Of a stretch of DNA of 64,000 nt, positions 26,435-34,821 are shown in pieces; the first letter of the stretch is position 1; each line of letters begins with the position of its first letter. The DNA is taken from positions 124,001 to 188,000 of the forward strand of contig NZ_CP110397.1 in the NCBI RefSeq assembly GCF_029910215.1. Direction: 5' to 3'. A program made the translations under genes and the position numbers. Under the pieces are notes generated by a model. It saw only the letters and a list, made by a program, of their open reading frames with translations. It was not told the DNA's origin and did not search any database. The stretch comes from Paraburkholderia sp. D15. GTDB taxonomy: Bacteria; Pseudomonadota; Gammaproteobacteria; Burkholderiales; Burkholderiaceae.

Positions 26435-27709
26435 TCAGGGAGCCACGGGTTCATCGGCGAGCGGCGGCGCCGCGTCGCTGTGGTGGGCGTTGAATTCGAT
26501 AGCGTTCGAGCGGTGAGCGTCGGAGTCGACGGAGGCTGCGCGAGTTCGTGCTTCGGCACGCAACTCGAGCGCCGCTTTCACGACCTCGCCGGGCGTGACG
26601 CCCAGCAGGCACGCATGATGGTGCTGAGGACACACGCTGCGGTAGCACCAGCGGCATTCGACATCGCGAAACAGCACGCGATTCGGCGTCTGCCACGGCG
26701 TGTGCTGCGGATTGGTTAACGCATACAGATCGACGACCGGCGTGCCGAGCGCGGACGCGAGATGCACGGGCCCGCTGTTGTTCGACACCAGCACGCTCGC
26801 TTGTTCGATCAGCGCTGCCAGTTCGCCGAGCGTGAGCGCGCCGCTCATATCGTGCAGTTGTGAGCGAACTCGGGGCGCGGCGGCGGCGATCACCGCGTCG
26901 ACGAGAGGACGCTCGCTCGCACTGCCGGTGATCAGAAGCGGGGCTCCGGTTTCGGTGGCAAGGCGCGTCGCGATCTGACCGAAGCGCTCGGGCGGATAGC
27001 GTCGCGATGCGGCGGTTGCACCGGGGTGCAACACGATGCACGGCGTGCCGGTTGTTGCGCCGCCGTGCACGCCTCTCGCGGTCAACTGCTTTGCAAGCGT
27101 TCGCCGGTCCGACTCATGAACCGTGAAGCGCATACGCGTGTCGGGGGCTTCTGCGCCGACCTGGCGCACGAGGTCCAGTTGCCGTTCCACCTCATGACGG
27201 GTGCGCTGCTGCGGCTCTGGTTCACGCAGCCAGTCTGTCAGCAACTCATACGGGTTCTCACGGCAATGCGCGAGCCGCCGCGGAATGCCCGCCAGATGGC
27301 ACAGCATCGCCGCGGGCAACGGGCTCTGGCTATAGACCGTGAAGATCACGGCGGCATCGAAGCCGCCGCGCCGCAATCGTTCCTGCATGCGCTGATCGTC
27401 GGCGAGCGAACGCGCGCTCGTCGGCGGATTCGCAACCCACGGCGCTTCGTATTCGATCACGTCATCCACATCGTCGAGAAACGGCGCGAGTGCAGCGCCG
27501 CTGCGCGACGCAAGCAGCGTGATGTGGCGGCCGGGTGAGGACTCGCGCAGTGCGTGCAGCGCGGGCGTGGTCATCAGCACGTCGCCGAGATTGTCGAGCC
27601 GCACGCACAGAATGCGCTTGATCTCCTCGCCCCAATGCTCAAGCTGCGGGCTGTCGGGCACGCGAGCGTGAGCGAGTGTCGGCTGGGTGATCAGCAGCGG
27701 CGCATTCAT
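26435..27709 (-). CDS. Glycosyltransferase family 9, heptosyltransferase-like (operon gene 3)
   Basis: A 424-residue GT-B enzyme. It has the family opening IKRILCVRLDNLGDVLMTTPALHALRE split across residues 29-55, CIVLHPGATAASRRYPPERFGQIA and the acceptor loop SVLVSNNSGPVHLASALGTPVV. A cysteine cluster (ECRWCYRSVCP) lies near residue 365, as in its paralogue at 22453-23592. The C-terminal ~45 residues are low-complexity and probably disordered. The start at 27709 overlaps the gmhB-like stop (ATGA). The carbamoyltransferase begins 24 nt after this gene ends. Confidence 0.9.
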   Translation of the reverse strand: MNAPLLITQPTLAHARVPDSPQLEHWGEEIKRILCVRLDNLGDVLMTTPALHALRESSPGRHITLLASRSGAALAPFLDDVDDVIEYEAPWVANPPTSARSLADDQRMQERLRRGGFDAAVIFTVYSQSPLPAAMLCHLAGIPRRLAHCRENPYELLTDWLREPEPQQRTRHEVERQLDLVRQVGAEAPDTRMRFTVHESDRRTLAKQLTARGVHGGATTGTPCIVLHPGATAASRRYPPERFGQIATRLATETGAPLLITGSASERPLVDAVIAAAAPRVRSQLHDMSGALTLGELAALIEQASVLVSNNSGPVHLASALGTPVVDLYALTNPQHTPWQTPNRVLFRDVECRWCYRSVCPQHHHACLLGVTPGEVVKAALELRAEARTRAASVDSDAHRSNAIEFNAHHSDAAPPLADEPVAP

Positions 27710-28311
27710 TGAGCGGTTTCCTCGCCGGCGGGCGCGGGCGGCGCCGCTGCTTCCAGAGCGTTTGCGATGATCCGGGCAGCCTCGTGCAGATCCGCGGCGC
27801 GCGCGGTAGGAACGCGCTGAGGTCCTTCTATCCACTCGGTCTCATGGCCGTTGTCGAGCAGAATCGTGCGGCATCCGGCGCGATTGCCCGCTTCGACATC
27901 GTCGAGAATGTCGCCGATGAACCAGCTGCGCGCGAGGTCCAGCCGATGCTCGCGGGCTGCGCGCAGCAATAGGCCTGGCGCCGGCTTGCGGCAATCGCAG
28001 GCGGTCGAATAAGGCGCAACGGTGCCGTCCGGATGATGCGGGCACCAGTACGCGCCGGAGAACATCGCGCCGGATTCGGCGAACATGTGCGTGAGTTCGG
28101 CTTCCACGTTCTTTAACGCCGCTCGCGGGAATTTCCCGAGTGCGACGCCTGACTGATTGCTGATCACGAACAGCTCGAACGGCTGGGTCGCGAGCAGCGT
28201 CAACGCTTCGCGCGCGCCCGGTGCGAGGCGCATCAGCGAAGGGTCTACGTTGTAGGGCACGTCCTCGAGCAACGTGCCGTCTTTGTCGAGAAATACAGCG
28301 GGTCGCAGCAT
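27706..28311 (-). CDS. gmhB: HAD-IIIA phosphatase, D-glycero-D-manno-heptose 1,7-bisphosphate phosphatase-like (operon gene 2)
   Basis: A 201-residue phosphatase. Motif I is VFLDKDGTLLED (nucleophile and acid aspartates near residues 8-10), motif II has SNQSGVALG, and the distinctive GmhB zinc loop is present as CPHHPDG followed by ACDCRKPAPG. Motif IV is IGDILDDVEAGNRAG. GmhB makes the precursor of ADP-heptose, which fits two GT9 heptosyltransferase-like neighbours. Related histidinol-phosphatases share the fold, so specificity is inferred from context. The ribosome site before ATG 28311 is weak. It lies 110 nt after the first operon gene. Confidence 0.88.
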   Translation of the reverse strand: MLRPAVFLDKDGTLLEDVPYNVDPSLMRLAPGAREALTLLATQPFELFVISNQSGVALGKFPRAALKNVEAELTHMFAESGAMFSGAYWCPHHPDGTVAPYSTACDCRKPAPGLLLRAAREHRLDLARSWFIGDILDDVEAGNRAGCRTILLDNGHETEWIEGPQRVPTARAADLHEAARIIANALEAAAPPAPAGEETAQ

Positions 28312-28421
28312 GACGAAGGCGGTGTAGAAAAATGTGGGCGGAATCGCCGCAAGCGGACCATGCGTCCGCACCGGCTCGGCACAACTGGCTGCGCTAGCAG
28401 CGCTGCAATGCTGCGCGGCGC

Positions 28422-29717
28422 CTAACGGAACGATGCGCCGGCCGCTGCTCGCAGCGGAACTTCCACGCGGTCTTCCGTGGCTTTGGCGGGCACGAGCCGC
28501 GCGGTGCGCATATAGATCTGCGCGAGCGATTCGCCCACACCGCGCCATGTGAACTCCTTGCGCGCGCGTTCGACGCCTGCTTCGCCCATCCTCCGAGCGA
28601 GCGCGGGGTCGCGCCGCAACTGGTTCAGGCGCGCGGCGAGCGCGGCCGGATCGCGCGGCGGCACGAGAAAGCCGGTGATGCCGTCTGCAACCGAATAGCG
28701 GATGCCGCCGACATCGGCGCCGATCACCGGCGTGCCGCAAGCCATGGCCTCGACCGGTGTGATACCGAACGGCTCGTACCAGGGCGTCGTCACGAACACG
28801 TCTGCCGCGCTGTAGTAGTAGCGCAATTGCGCGCGCCCGCGCCGTCCCACGAAAATGGTTTGTTCAGCTACGCCGCATTCGCGCGCGATGCCGCGAAGGC
28901 GCGCGATTTCCGGCGTGGCCTTTTCATTCGGCGCGTCGGAATTGCCGCCCACCACGTAGAGTTGCGCAGAGGTCCGGAAGGCTTTCTTCAGTACACCCAC
29001 GCCGCGAACCACGTTGTCGATACCCTTACGCTGCACGAGCCGCCCGAGCTGAAGCACGGTGAACTGGTTTTGCTGCCAGCCGAGTGCGTCGCGAGCGGCT
29101 GCACGGTCCATCGGGTGAAACTCGTCGGCGTCGAAACCGCACGGCACGATCTCGATGCGCGCGGGGTCGGCGTGGTAAAGCTCAATCAGGTCTGCTTCAT
29201 CCTGCGGGCATTCCGCGACCACCACGTCGGACTGCGCGACAAGGTCGTCTTCGATTGCGAAGCGCTCGTCAGGAAAGCCGTCGCTCGCGCCCTGGTGTAT
29301 CCGCCGAACGCGGCCGAGCGCATGAAACGTCGTGACGAGCGGCACGCCGAGCGCCGCCTTGACCTTCAATGCCGCGAGCCCCGACATGAAGAAGTTCGCG
29401 TGCATCACGTCGTACGGCGTTTTCTCGCGGCGGAAGAACTCAATCAGGAACGCGGCGAACTCATCCATGAAGGGCAGCAGCAGTTCTTTCGGCAACTGCA
29501 TAGGCGGCCCTGCGGGGACGTGGATCACGCGGACGCCCTCCATGTCGGATATGAGCGGTAGCAACGCGCGGTCGCGCCGCGTGAACACGTCCACCTGATG
29601 GCCCATCTCTGTCAGTTCACGCGCAACATTCGCGACATAGATGTTTTGTCCTCCGCTGTCGACGCCTCCGGCGACGGCAAGGGGCGAGGCGTGTTCACTG
29701 ATGAGGGCGATCTTCAT
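28422..29717 (-). CDS. Glycosyltransferase family 4, sucrose-phosphate-synthase-like (operon gene 1)
   Basis: A 431-residue GT-B transferase, first gene of the glycan operon. N-terminal SEHASPLAVAGGVDSGGQNIYVANVARE is typical of the sucrose-phosphate-synthase-like/MshA subgroup. The C-terminal half has VLQLGRLVQRKGIDNVVRGV, the donor-binding EPFGITPVEAMACGTPVIGADVGG (E-x7-E motif) and MGEAGVERARKEFTWRGVGESL. ATG 29717 has AAGGAATCTCA; the upstream in-frame start at 29759 adds 14 unsupported residues. A possible sigma-54-like site with an imperfect -12 box (AGGCACAGCGCATGCT) is at 29821-29836. Confidence 0.92.
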   Translation of the reverse strand: MKIALISEHASPLAVAGGVDSGGQNIYVANVARELTEMGHQVDVFTRRDRALLPLISDMEGVRVIHVPAGPPMQLPKELLLPFMDEFAAFLIEFFRREKTPYDVMHANFFMSGLAALKVKAALGVPLVTTFHALGRVRRIHQGASDGFPDERFAIEDDLVAQSDVVVAECPQDEADLIELYHADPARIEIVPCGFDADEFHPMDRAAARDALGWQQNQFTVLQLGRLVQRKGIDNVVRGVGVLKKAFRTSAQLYVVGGNSDAPNEKATPEIARLRGIARECGVAEQTIFVGRRGRAQLRYYYSAADVFVTTPWYEPFGITPVEAMACGTPVIGADVGGIRYSVADGITGFLVPPRDPAALAARLNQLRRDPALARRMGEAGVERARKEFTWRGVGESLAQIYMRTARLVPAKATEDRVEVPLRAAAGASFR

Positions 29718-29820
29718 TGAGATTCCTTCGCGGAGATTGGCATTAGCGGGGGCGTCCATGGCGCGTTTTGCTGAGCACTCTTATGCAATTTCACGCAATA
29801 CAACGCTGTTATCCGGCATC

Positions 29821-29836
29821 AGCATGCGCTGTGCCT
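29821..29836 (-). promoter_or_regulatory. Possible sigma-54-like promoter of the glycan operon
   Basis: Minus strand AGGCACAGCGCATGCT: -24 GGCAC intact, 5 nt, ATGC instead of TTGC. It lies 104 nt before the first gene's start. Confidence 0.35.
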
Positions 29837-29893
29837 AGCGCTGCGAGTGACGCGCGAAGCGCAATGCGGCGTTGGGTGCGGAGAAGCGCTGTA

Positions 29894-29939
29894 GCGTTCC
29901 CTTTTTTCGCGCAAGGAAACGGTGTGGCGTTCCCTTTTT
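29894..29939. repeat. Two 13-nt direct repeats, GCGTTCCCTTTTT, 33 nt apart
   Basis: Copies begin at 29894 and 29927; each is followed by a further pyrimidine. The helical-phase spacing suggests a regulator binding pair, but a role as two weak T-run terminators is also possible. Confidence 0.4.
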
Positions 29940-30226
29940 CTACAAGCGGCCATGTAAGTTCGATCACCGTCATCAACGTAGACGAAAATATTTTCTTCAA
30001 CGTGCTGCTTTCATCGCGTGCCGCTAATGTGTCGTCTATGCTAAGTTTTGTCCGGCGGCGGGCGCAGGGTTTGCTGCGAGGTGTGCTCCGCTGTGTGGGC
30101 ATTACTGCCTCAGGCGCACGTGCCCGACATGCACGCTACTCGTCGCGCCGCCGCTTTGCGAATCCGCTTCGTGGAATCTAATGCCGGGCTGCAGTTCACG
30201 CGCTGCCGCGGCCTTCTCAGGACACC

Positions 30227-32914
30227 ATGCCGAACTCCGCAACGCTGCCCCGTTCCCAGTTGACCCGCCGCATTGCCGCCGACCTGATGCGCGCAGTCTG
30301 GCGTTATCGCAACCAGACCGTCGCTGCCTTGCTGCTGATGGTTGCCGCGAAGCTCTCCACTGTTCTGATCCCGCTCGTGCTCAAGCATGTGGTGGACGAA
30401 CTGGGGCACCCGGTCGCGCAGGCGCTGTTCCCGGTGTTCCTCGTGTTGGCTTATGCATTACTGCGTTTTCTCGGCGATGCATTGAACGAAGCGCGCGACG
30501 TGGTGTTCAGCATCGTCACGCAGCGCACCGTCGCAGCATTTACCGAGCGGACTTTCGCGCATCTGCATCGCATGAGTGCGCGCTTTCACACGAAACGCGA
30601 GACCGGCGCAATAGTTCGCGATGTGCAAAAGGGCGCCGACGGCATCGGCTTTCTGCTCGGCGTCGCGCTATTTACGATCGTGCCGACCGCGTTCGAGATT
30701 GCGACCATCGTCGCGATCATGGTCCACAATTACGCGCGCGAATTCATGATCGCGATTGCGGCAACCTTCGTTTGCTATGCGGCGTATACATTCGTGTTCA
30801 CCCGGCGGCGCGTTGCGTTCCAGCGCGCGGTGAATGCTCTGGAGGCGCAATCGGATGGCCGGCTCGTCGACAGTCTGCTTAACTACGACACGGTCAAATA
30901 CTTCGCCACCGAAGACACGGAAACGAAGCGGTTGTCGGTCGTGCTCGACAAGTGGGTGCACGCCAGAACGGCGAATCAGCGCGCGCTGACGGCGCTGCAC
31001 GTAGGGCAGAGCGCGGTGATCGCGTTCGGCATTGGCGCAATCATGCTGCTCGCGGCGCAGCACGTGGTGGCCGGAAGCATGACTGTCGGCGATCTGATTC
31101 TGGTGAATGCGTACATCATCCAGATCTGCATGCCGTTGAATACGCTCGGCTTCGTATTTCGTGAGACGAACGACGCAATGGTCAATGTCGAGCGCATGTT
31201 CGAAATCTTGGCCGCGCGTGGGCGCGTTGGCGAGGATATCGACGAACCGGCCGCGAAACCGCTAGTGGTGAGCGCAGGGCACATCTCATTCGAGCACGTG
31301 GACTTCGGCTACGACCCGGCTCGGCAGATTCTGCGCGACGTGGACTTTCATGCGTATCCTGGCAAGACTCTGGCGATTGTCGGCGGCAGCGGGTCGGGCA
31401 AGTCGACACTCGTGAAGCTGCTCTTTCGTCTTTATCAGCCAAACAGCGGCAGGATTCTTATAGACGGACAGGACATCGGTCACGTTACGCAAAAGAGCCT
31501 GCGCGAAGCAATCGGCATCGTGCCGCAAGACACGGTGCTGTTTAACGAAACCATTGCCTATAACATCGCGTACGGCAGGCCTTCGGCAACGCGCGCGGAC
31601 GTGGTGCGGGCGGCGCGCGCGGCGCAACTCGACGAATTTATTGAACGTCTGCCCGATCATTACGACACCCGCGTCGGCGAGCGCGGTGTGCGGCTCTCGG
31701 GCGGCGAGCGCCAGCGCATTGCCATTGCACGCGCCATTCTGAAGGACCCGCGCATCATCGTATTTGACGAGGCAACCTCCGCGCTCGACACGCGTTCGGA
31801 ACGCGCGATCCAGACCGAGTTGACGCGGCTCGCGCAAGGCCGCACGTCGATCGTGATCGCGCACCGGTTATCGACCGTGGTCGACGCCAACTGGATTCTG
31901 GTGATGGAGCATGGCCGCGTGGTCGAGCAGGGCACGCACCGCGAGTTGCTCACGCGTGAAGGCGTGTACGCGAAGATGTGGTCCCTGCAATGGCAGCAGG
32001 GCGAACTCGAGCACGCGCAACGCAAGCTCACCGCGCAGTCTGTCAGCCTCGCGGCGCTGATGGCCGGCGTGATCGACGCGTTGCACGACGAAATTGCCGC
32101 GCAACGGGTGACGCTGTATCCGCAAATCAGCGACAACGATCTGCGTGTGACCGGCGACCCGAGCGTGCTGCAACCGCTGATCGCCGAGCTGTGCCGCAAC
32201 GAGATCGTGCACGCGAGGCCGGGGCAGCGCATCGAGCTTCGCGTCGAGCGGCATAACAATCAGGTGTGGGTCACGGTACTCGGCATGGGCGAAAAGCCCG
32301 CTGAACTGTCGCAAGCGGCTGCTCGTTATATGGAGGAAGCGCTGGCTGCGGCGGGCGGCAGCTTCACGCTAATGACGCTCAACGGGCGGCTCGCCTATGT
32401 CGCCATGCTGCCTTTGCGTCCGGTGGCCGACGCTGATTCACGTGCCGGTTCGGCGGCAATGCCGTTGACCTCGGAAGTGGACGGCGCGGCGCCGCTAGAA
32501 GGTCTCTTTGTCATGGCTATCGACGACCAGGAAGACGCGCTCGACGCATTAGAAGCGGTGCTTGTGTCGAGTGGCGCGCGCGTGCGAACTGCGTCGTCGG
32601 GCAAGGAGGCCCTGGAGTGGTTCGCTGCCACACCGACCACACAATGGCCGCACGCGTTGCTATGCGACATCGTGCTCGCGGACGAAGACGGTTATGACGT
32701 ACTGCGCCGTTTGCGACGTCTGGAAGCCGATCGGCAACTGACGTTGCAGGACCGCGTGCCGGCGATCGCGATCACCGGCTACGCGGAGGGGGAAGACCGT
32801 ATGAAAGCGGAGATGGCCGGTTTCCAGGCGCATCTTTCGAAGCCGGTTGCACCGGAGAAGCTGATAGGCGAAATTCGCAATCTAGCGATGGCGTCCGCAC
32901 GCACGGGCGTATAA
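30227..32914 (+). CDS. ABC exporter fused to a degenerate HATPase-like domain and a receiver domain
   Basis: An 895-residue protein of unusual architecture. Residues ~20-320 are an ABC-type-1 membrane domain with about six spans, closest in type to Atm1/HMT1 half-transporters. The nucleotide-binding domain has Walker A GGSGSGKST (386-394), Q-loop IVPQD, signature LSGGERQ (490-496), Walker B IIVFDEA (510-516) and the H-loop His546, so it is complete. Residues ~607-730 resemble a histidine kinase ATPase domain (GDPSVLQPLIAELCRNEIV as the N box) but the D-x-G-x-G loop is replaced by VLGMGEKP. Residues 760-885 are a full receiver: acidic pair D766/D767, phosphoacceptor D814 (LLCDIVLADEDG), T850 and K872. 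No stop or frameshift separates the parts. Substrate unknown. Confidence 0.9.
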   Translation: MPNSATLPRSQLTRRIAADLMRAVWRYRNQTVAALLLMVAAKLSTVLIPLVLKHVVDELGHPVAQALFPVFLVLAYALLRFLGDALNEARDVVFSIVTQRTVAAFTERTFAHLHRMSARFHTKRETGAIVRDVQKGADGIGFLLGVALFTIVPTAFEIATIVAIMVHNYAREFMIAIAATFVCYAAYTFVFTRRRVAFQRAVNALEAQSDGRLVDSLLNYDTVKYFATEDTETKRLSVVLDKWVHARTANQRALTALHVGQSAVIAFGIGAIMLLAAQHVVAGSMTVGDLILVNAYIIQICMPLNTLGFVFRETNDAMVNVERMFEILAARGRVGEDIDEPAAKPLVVSAGHISFEHVDFGYDPARQILRDVDFHAYPGKTLAIVGGSGSGKSTLVKLLFRLYQPNSGRILIDGQDIGHVTQKSLREAIGIVPQDTVLFNETIAYNIAYGRPSATRADVVRAARAAQLDEFIERLPDHYDTRVGERGVRLSGGERQRIAIARAILKDPRIIVFDEATSALDTRSERAIQTELTRLAQGRTSIVIAHRLSTVVDANWILVMEHGRVVEQGTHRELLTREGVYAKMWSLQWQQGELEHAQRKLTAQSVSLAALMAGVIDALHDEIAAQRVTLYPQISDNDLRVTGDPSVLQPLIAELCRNEIVHARPGQRIELRVERHNNQVWVTVLGMGEKPAELSQAAARYMEEALAAAGGSFTLMTLNGRLAYVAMLPLRPVADADSRAGSAAMPLTSEVDGAAPLEGLFVMAIDDQEDALDALEAVLVSSGARVRTASSGKEALEWFAATPTTQWPHALLCDIVLADEDGYDVLRRLRRLEADRQLTLQDRVPAIAITGYAEGEDRMKAEMAGFQAHLSKPVAPEKLIGEIRNLAMASARTGV

Positions 32915-32970
32915 AGCGGGAGGCGGTGCGCGTTCGCCGCGCGCATGTGCGCCTCTCCACGTCCTGCGGC

Positions 32971-33918
32971 TCAGGTACGCGCGTCGACTTTGCTTACCGT
33001 TGGTTTTGCGCGAGCAGTGGCTGGCACCGGCGCCGCCATTTGACGCTCGCCCGTGCGCACTCGTTCGAGCATGCTTAGCACCTGAGCCGGCACTGGCTTG
33101 CGGTGTCTCAATGCCCATGCGAGCCCGCGCAACAGCGGAACCGCGTCGCGCGCGAGGGTGCCTTCACGTGAGAACGTCGCAAGCGCATGCATGGTCGCGC
33201 GGCTCGCTTCGGGCCAGGGCAGGCGCAGGCACGCGATCCACGCGGCATTACGCGCAAGTGTGCGGCGCCGCATGCCGCTATCGCGTGACGGCGACGGATG
33301 ATGGTGCACGGTCAATTGATCGCAATAGACAATCGCGTGTCCGGCTGCCAGCACGTCCAGCGCGACGAGTTCTTCTTCGCCGCCGATAAAAAGGCGCGGG
33401 TCGTAGCCGCCCAGTTGGCGAAACAGCGACGTGCGAAAAACGCATGCGCCTGCCATATAGCCGATCAACGCGGGGCCCGGCAGCCCTTCGCTGCCAAGCG
33501 GACTTGCACGCATGACCGAGCAGGTCGGGTCCGTGAGGTTGTCCTCGCCGACCACCACGCGCGCGCTCAGTACGCCCGCATTCGGCCACGCATCGAGCAA
33601 TTGCACCGCACGATCGAGGGAGCCTGGCTCCCACCACGTGTCGTCGTCGCAGAAGGCCACGTAGTCTGTACCGACGTACGCGGCGGCGCGATTACGTCCG
33701 GCCGCGCCGAGATTCGCCCCGCATTCGACGATGCATACAGTGGGAAACAGCGCCTTCACGAGCGCGACGGTGTTATCGCTGGAGCCGTTGTCCGCGACAA
33801 AAATGGGTGGGTTTTCGGGAAGGGCGAGTAGGCGCTCGAGGGTGGCCACAAGCTCGTCGGCGCGGTTGTACGTCAGAACGACGACCGAAATGCGCCGGGA
33901 AAGCGATTTTTTTTCCAT
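32971..33918 (-). CDS. Glycosyltransferase family 2, rhamnosyltransferase-like
   Basis: A 315-residue GT-A transferase. It opens RRISVVVLTYNRADELVATLERL, with VADNGSSDNTVALVK for nucleotide binding, AFCDDDTWWEPGSLDRAVQLLD carrying the D-x-D motif and YMAGACVFRTSLFRQLGGYDPRLF, a segment typical of the rhamnosyl and related transferases. The ATG at 33918 was chosen over TTG 33960 because a strong sigma-54-like site (33956-33971) overlaps that TTG. No transmembrane segment. It is transcribed leftward, away from the ABC fusion's 3' end, and follows the PIG-L gene. Confidence 0.87.
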   Translation of the reverse strand: MEKKSLSRRISVVVLTYNRADELVATLERLLALPENPPIFVADNGSSDNTVALVKALFPTVCIVECGANLGAAGRNRAAAYVGTDYVAFCDDDTWWEPGSLDRAVQLLDAWPNAGVLSARVVVGEDNLTDPTCSVMRASPLGSEGLPGPALIGYMAGACVFRTSLFRQLGGYDPRLFIGGEEELVALDVLAAGHAIVYCDQLTVHHHPSPSRDSGMRRRTLARNAAWIACLRLPWPEASRATMHALATFSREGTLARDAVPLLRGLAWALRHRKPVPAQVLSMLERVRTGERQMAAPVPATARAKPTVSKVDART

Positions 33919-33955
33919 GCGGTTCGTTATTCTTGACGAGGCGATGCCCCGTTCA

Positions 33956-33971
33956 AGCAAACGCTGTGCCG
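33956..33971 (-). promoter_or_regulatory. Sigma-54-like promoter for the GT2 gene
   Basis: Minus strand CGGCACAGCGTTTGCT: CGGCAC, 5 nt, TTGCT. It is 38 nt before ATG 33918 and lies in the 64-nt gap after the PIG-L gene. Confidence 0.6.
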
Positions 33972-33982
33972 TCCGCTTTCAA

Positions 33983-34678
33983 TTAGCTTGAGGCTCTTTG
34001 CAGCCGCCAATACTTTTCGGTCGAATAAAGCGAGCTTTGCCCCTGTGGGCCGAACGCGCGCAACTGGCTCGCGTATGCGGCAATAGCTTCTCGTTTGGTC
34101 TGCTCATGCGCGCTGAATGCATTGACCGGTGCCCTCACGTCGGTAGTGGGGGACAGCGCGTAGCCGCGTTTGGTCAGTTCTTCAATGCGCTCCGATACCG
34201 CTTCTTGCCTCTGCCTATATGGCACGTCTTCGTAGGCGTGAAATGCGGTGTCAGGCATAACGTCGATCAGCGCGAGACATGCGTCCGACACTAAAGTGTG
34301 GTCGGAATGGAAGATGCCCAGCGGGAAGAACACGTTCTCTGGACTGTGCTCGTTGAGCGTGCGGCGAAGCGTTCCGGTCAGATCATCGGGGCTCGGTGTC
34401 AACAGGTATTGCGCATCGCAGAAGGACAGATGTACCGGTTGTGCGCCCAGCTTTTGCAACGCCCGAATGTCCTCCTGCTTGCGCGTCTGCATTGCCTCAA
34501 ACGCATCCGTGAAACCGGATTGTCGGTCCCAGTCAGTGGACATGTTCTCCGGCGGCGGCGCGGTGAACACCGTGCAAACAATGGCCGATGGATTAGCTGC
34601 GAGCAACAACCCGCAACTCAGAACGGCGTCGTCGAGATGTGGAGAAACGACGAGGAGACGGGCGCGCGATTGCATCAT
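33983..34678 (-). CDS. PIG-L/LmbE-family deacetylase
   Basis: A 231-residue zinc-dependent amidohydrolase of the fold that removes N-acetyl groups from GlcNAc-containing glycolipids and thiols. The family signature, normally PHPDDE, appears as SPHLDDAVLSCG (residues ~12-23), and the second metal histidine pair as IFHSDHTLVSDA. Glu in place of the usual position is absent (DDA), so activity may differ from MshB or LmbE. No signal peptide in the chosen start; an upstream in-frame extension to 34780 lacks a ribosome site. A candidate promoter lies at 34720-34735. It sits beside a GT2 gene, suggesting glycan modification. Confidence 0.82.
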   Translation of the reverse strand: MMQSRARLLVVSPHLDDAVLSCGLLLAANPSAIVCTVFTAPPPENMSTDWDRQSGFTDAFEAMQTRKQEDIRALQKLGAQPVHLSFCDAQYLLTPSPDDLTGTLRRTLNEHSPENVFFPLGIFHSDHTLVSDACLALIDVMPDTAFHAYEDVPYRQRQEAVSERIEELTKRGYALSPTTDVRAPVNAFSAHEQTKREAIAAYASQLRAFGPQGQSSLYSTEKYWRLQRASS

Positions 34679-34719
34679 TTTGTGATGGACTTGCTTAAAG
34701 ACGACAGGAACAGCTGGCT

Positions 34720-34735
34720 TGCAAATAGCGGGCCT
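34720..34735 (-). promoter_or_regulatory. Possible sigma-54-like promoter for the PIG-L gene
   Basis: Minus strand AGGCCCGCTATTTGCA: perfect TTGCA -12 box and -24 GG, with C for A in the GGCAC core. It lies 42 nt before ATG 34678. The overlapping plus strand (34715-34730) reads TGGCTT-N5-TAGC, a weaker site pointing towards the decarboxylase. Confidence 0.4.
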
Positions 34736-34821
34736 GGTTCTGAAACATGATCTGAAAGCTAACAGGAATGACCTTTGCAAACCGGTGGGAGTATTGTTTC
34801 CGATGAGCCGAAAGGATCAGC

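Larger units (their letters stand above)
29718..30226. other. Divergent control region between glycan operon and ABC-fusion gene
   Basis: About 500 nt without a supported gene. It contains the sigma-54-like site AGGCACAGCGCATGCT (minus strand, 29821-29836) and two copies of GCGTTCCCTTTTT (29894-29906 and 29927-29939) 33 nt apart, about three helical turns. GCGCGTTTTGC-type runs are otherwise unremarkable. Confidence 0.4.

Noticed and set aside
28312..28740. N-terminal extension of the GmhB-like frame
   Set aside because: It lies antisense to or overlapping the GT4 gene's 3' end and has no HAD features.
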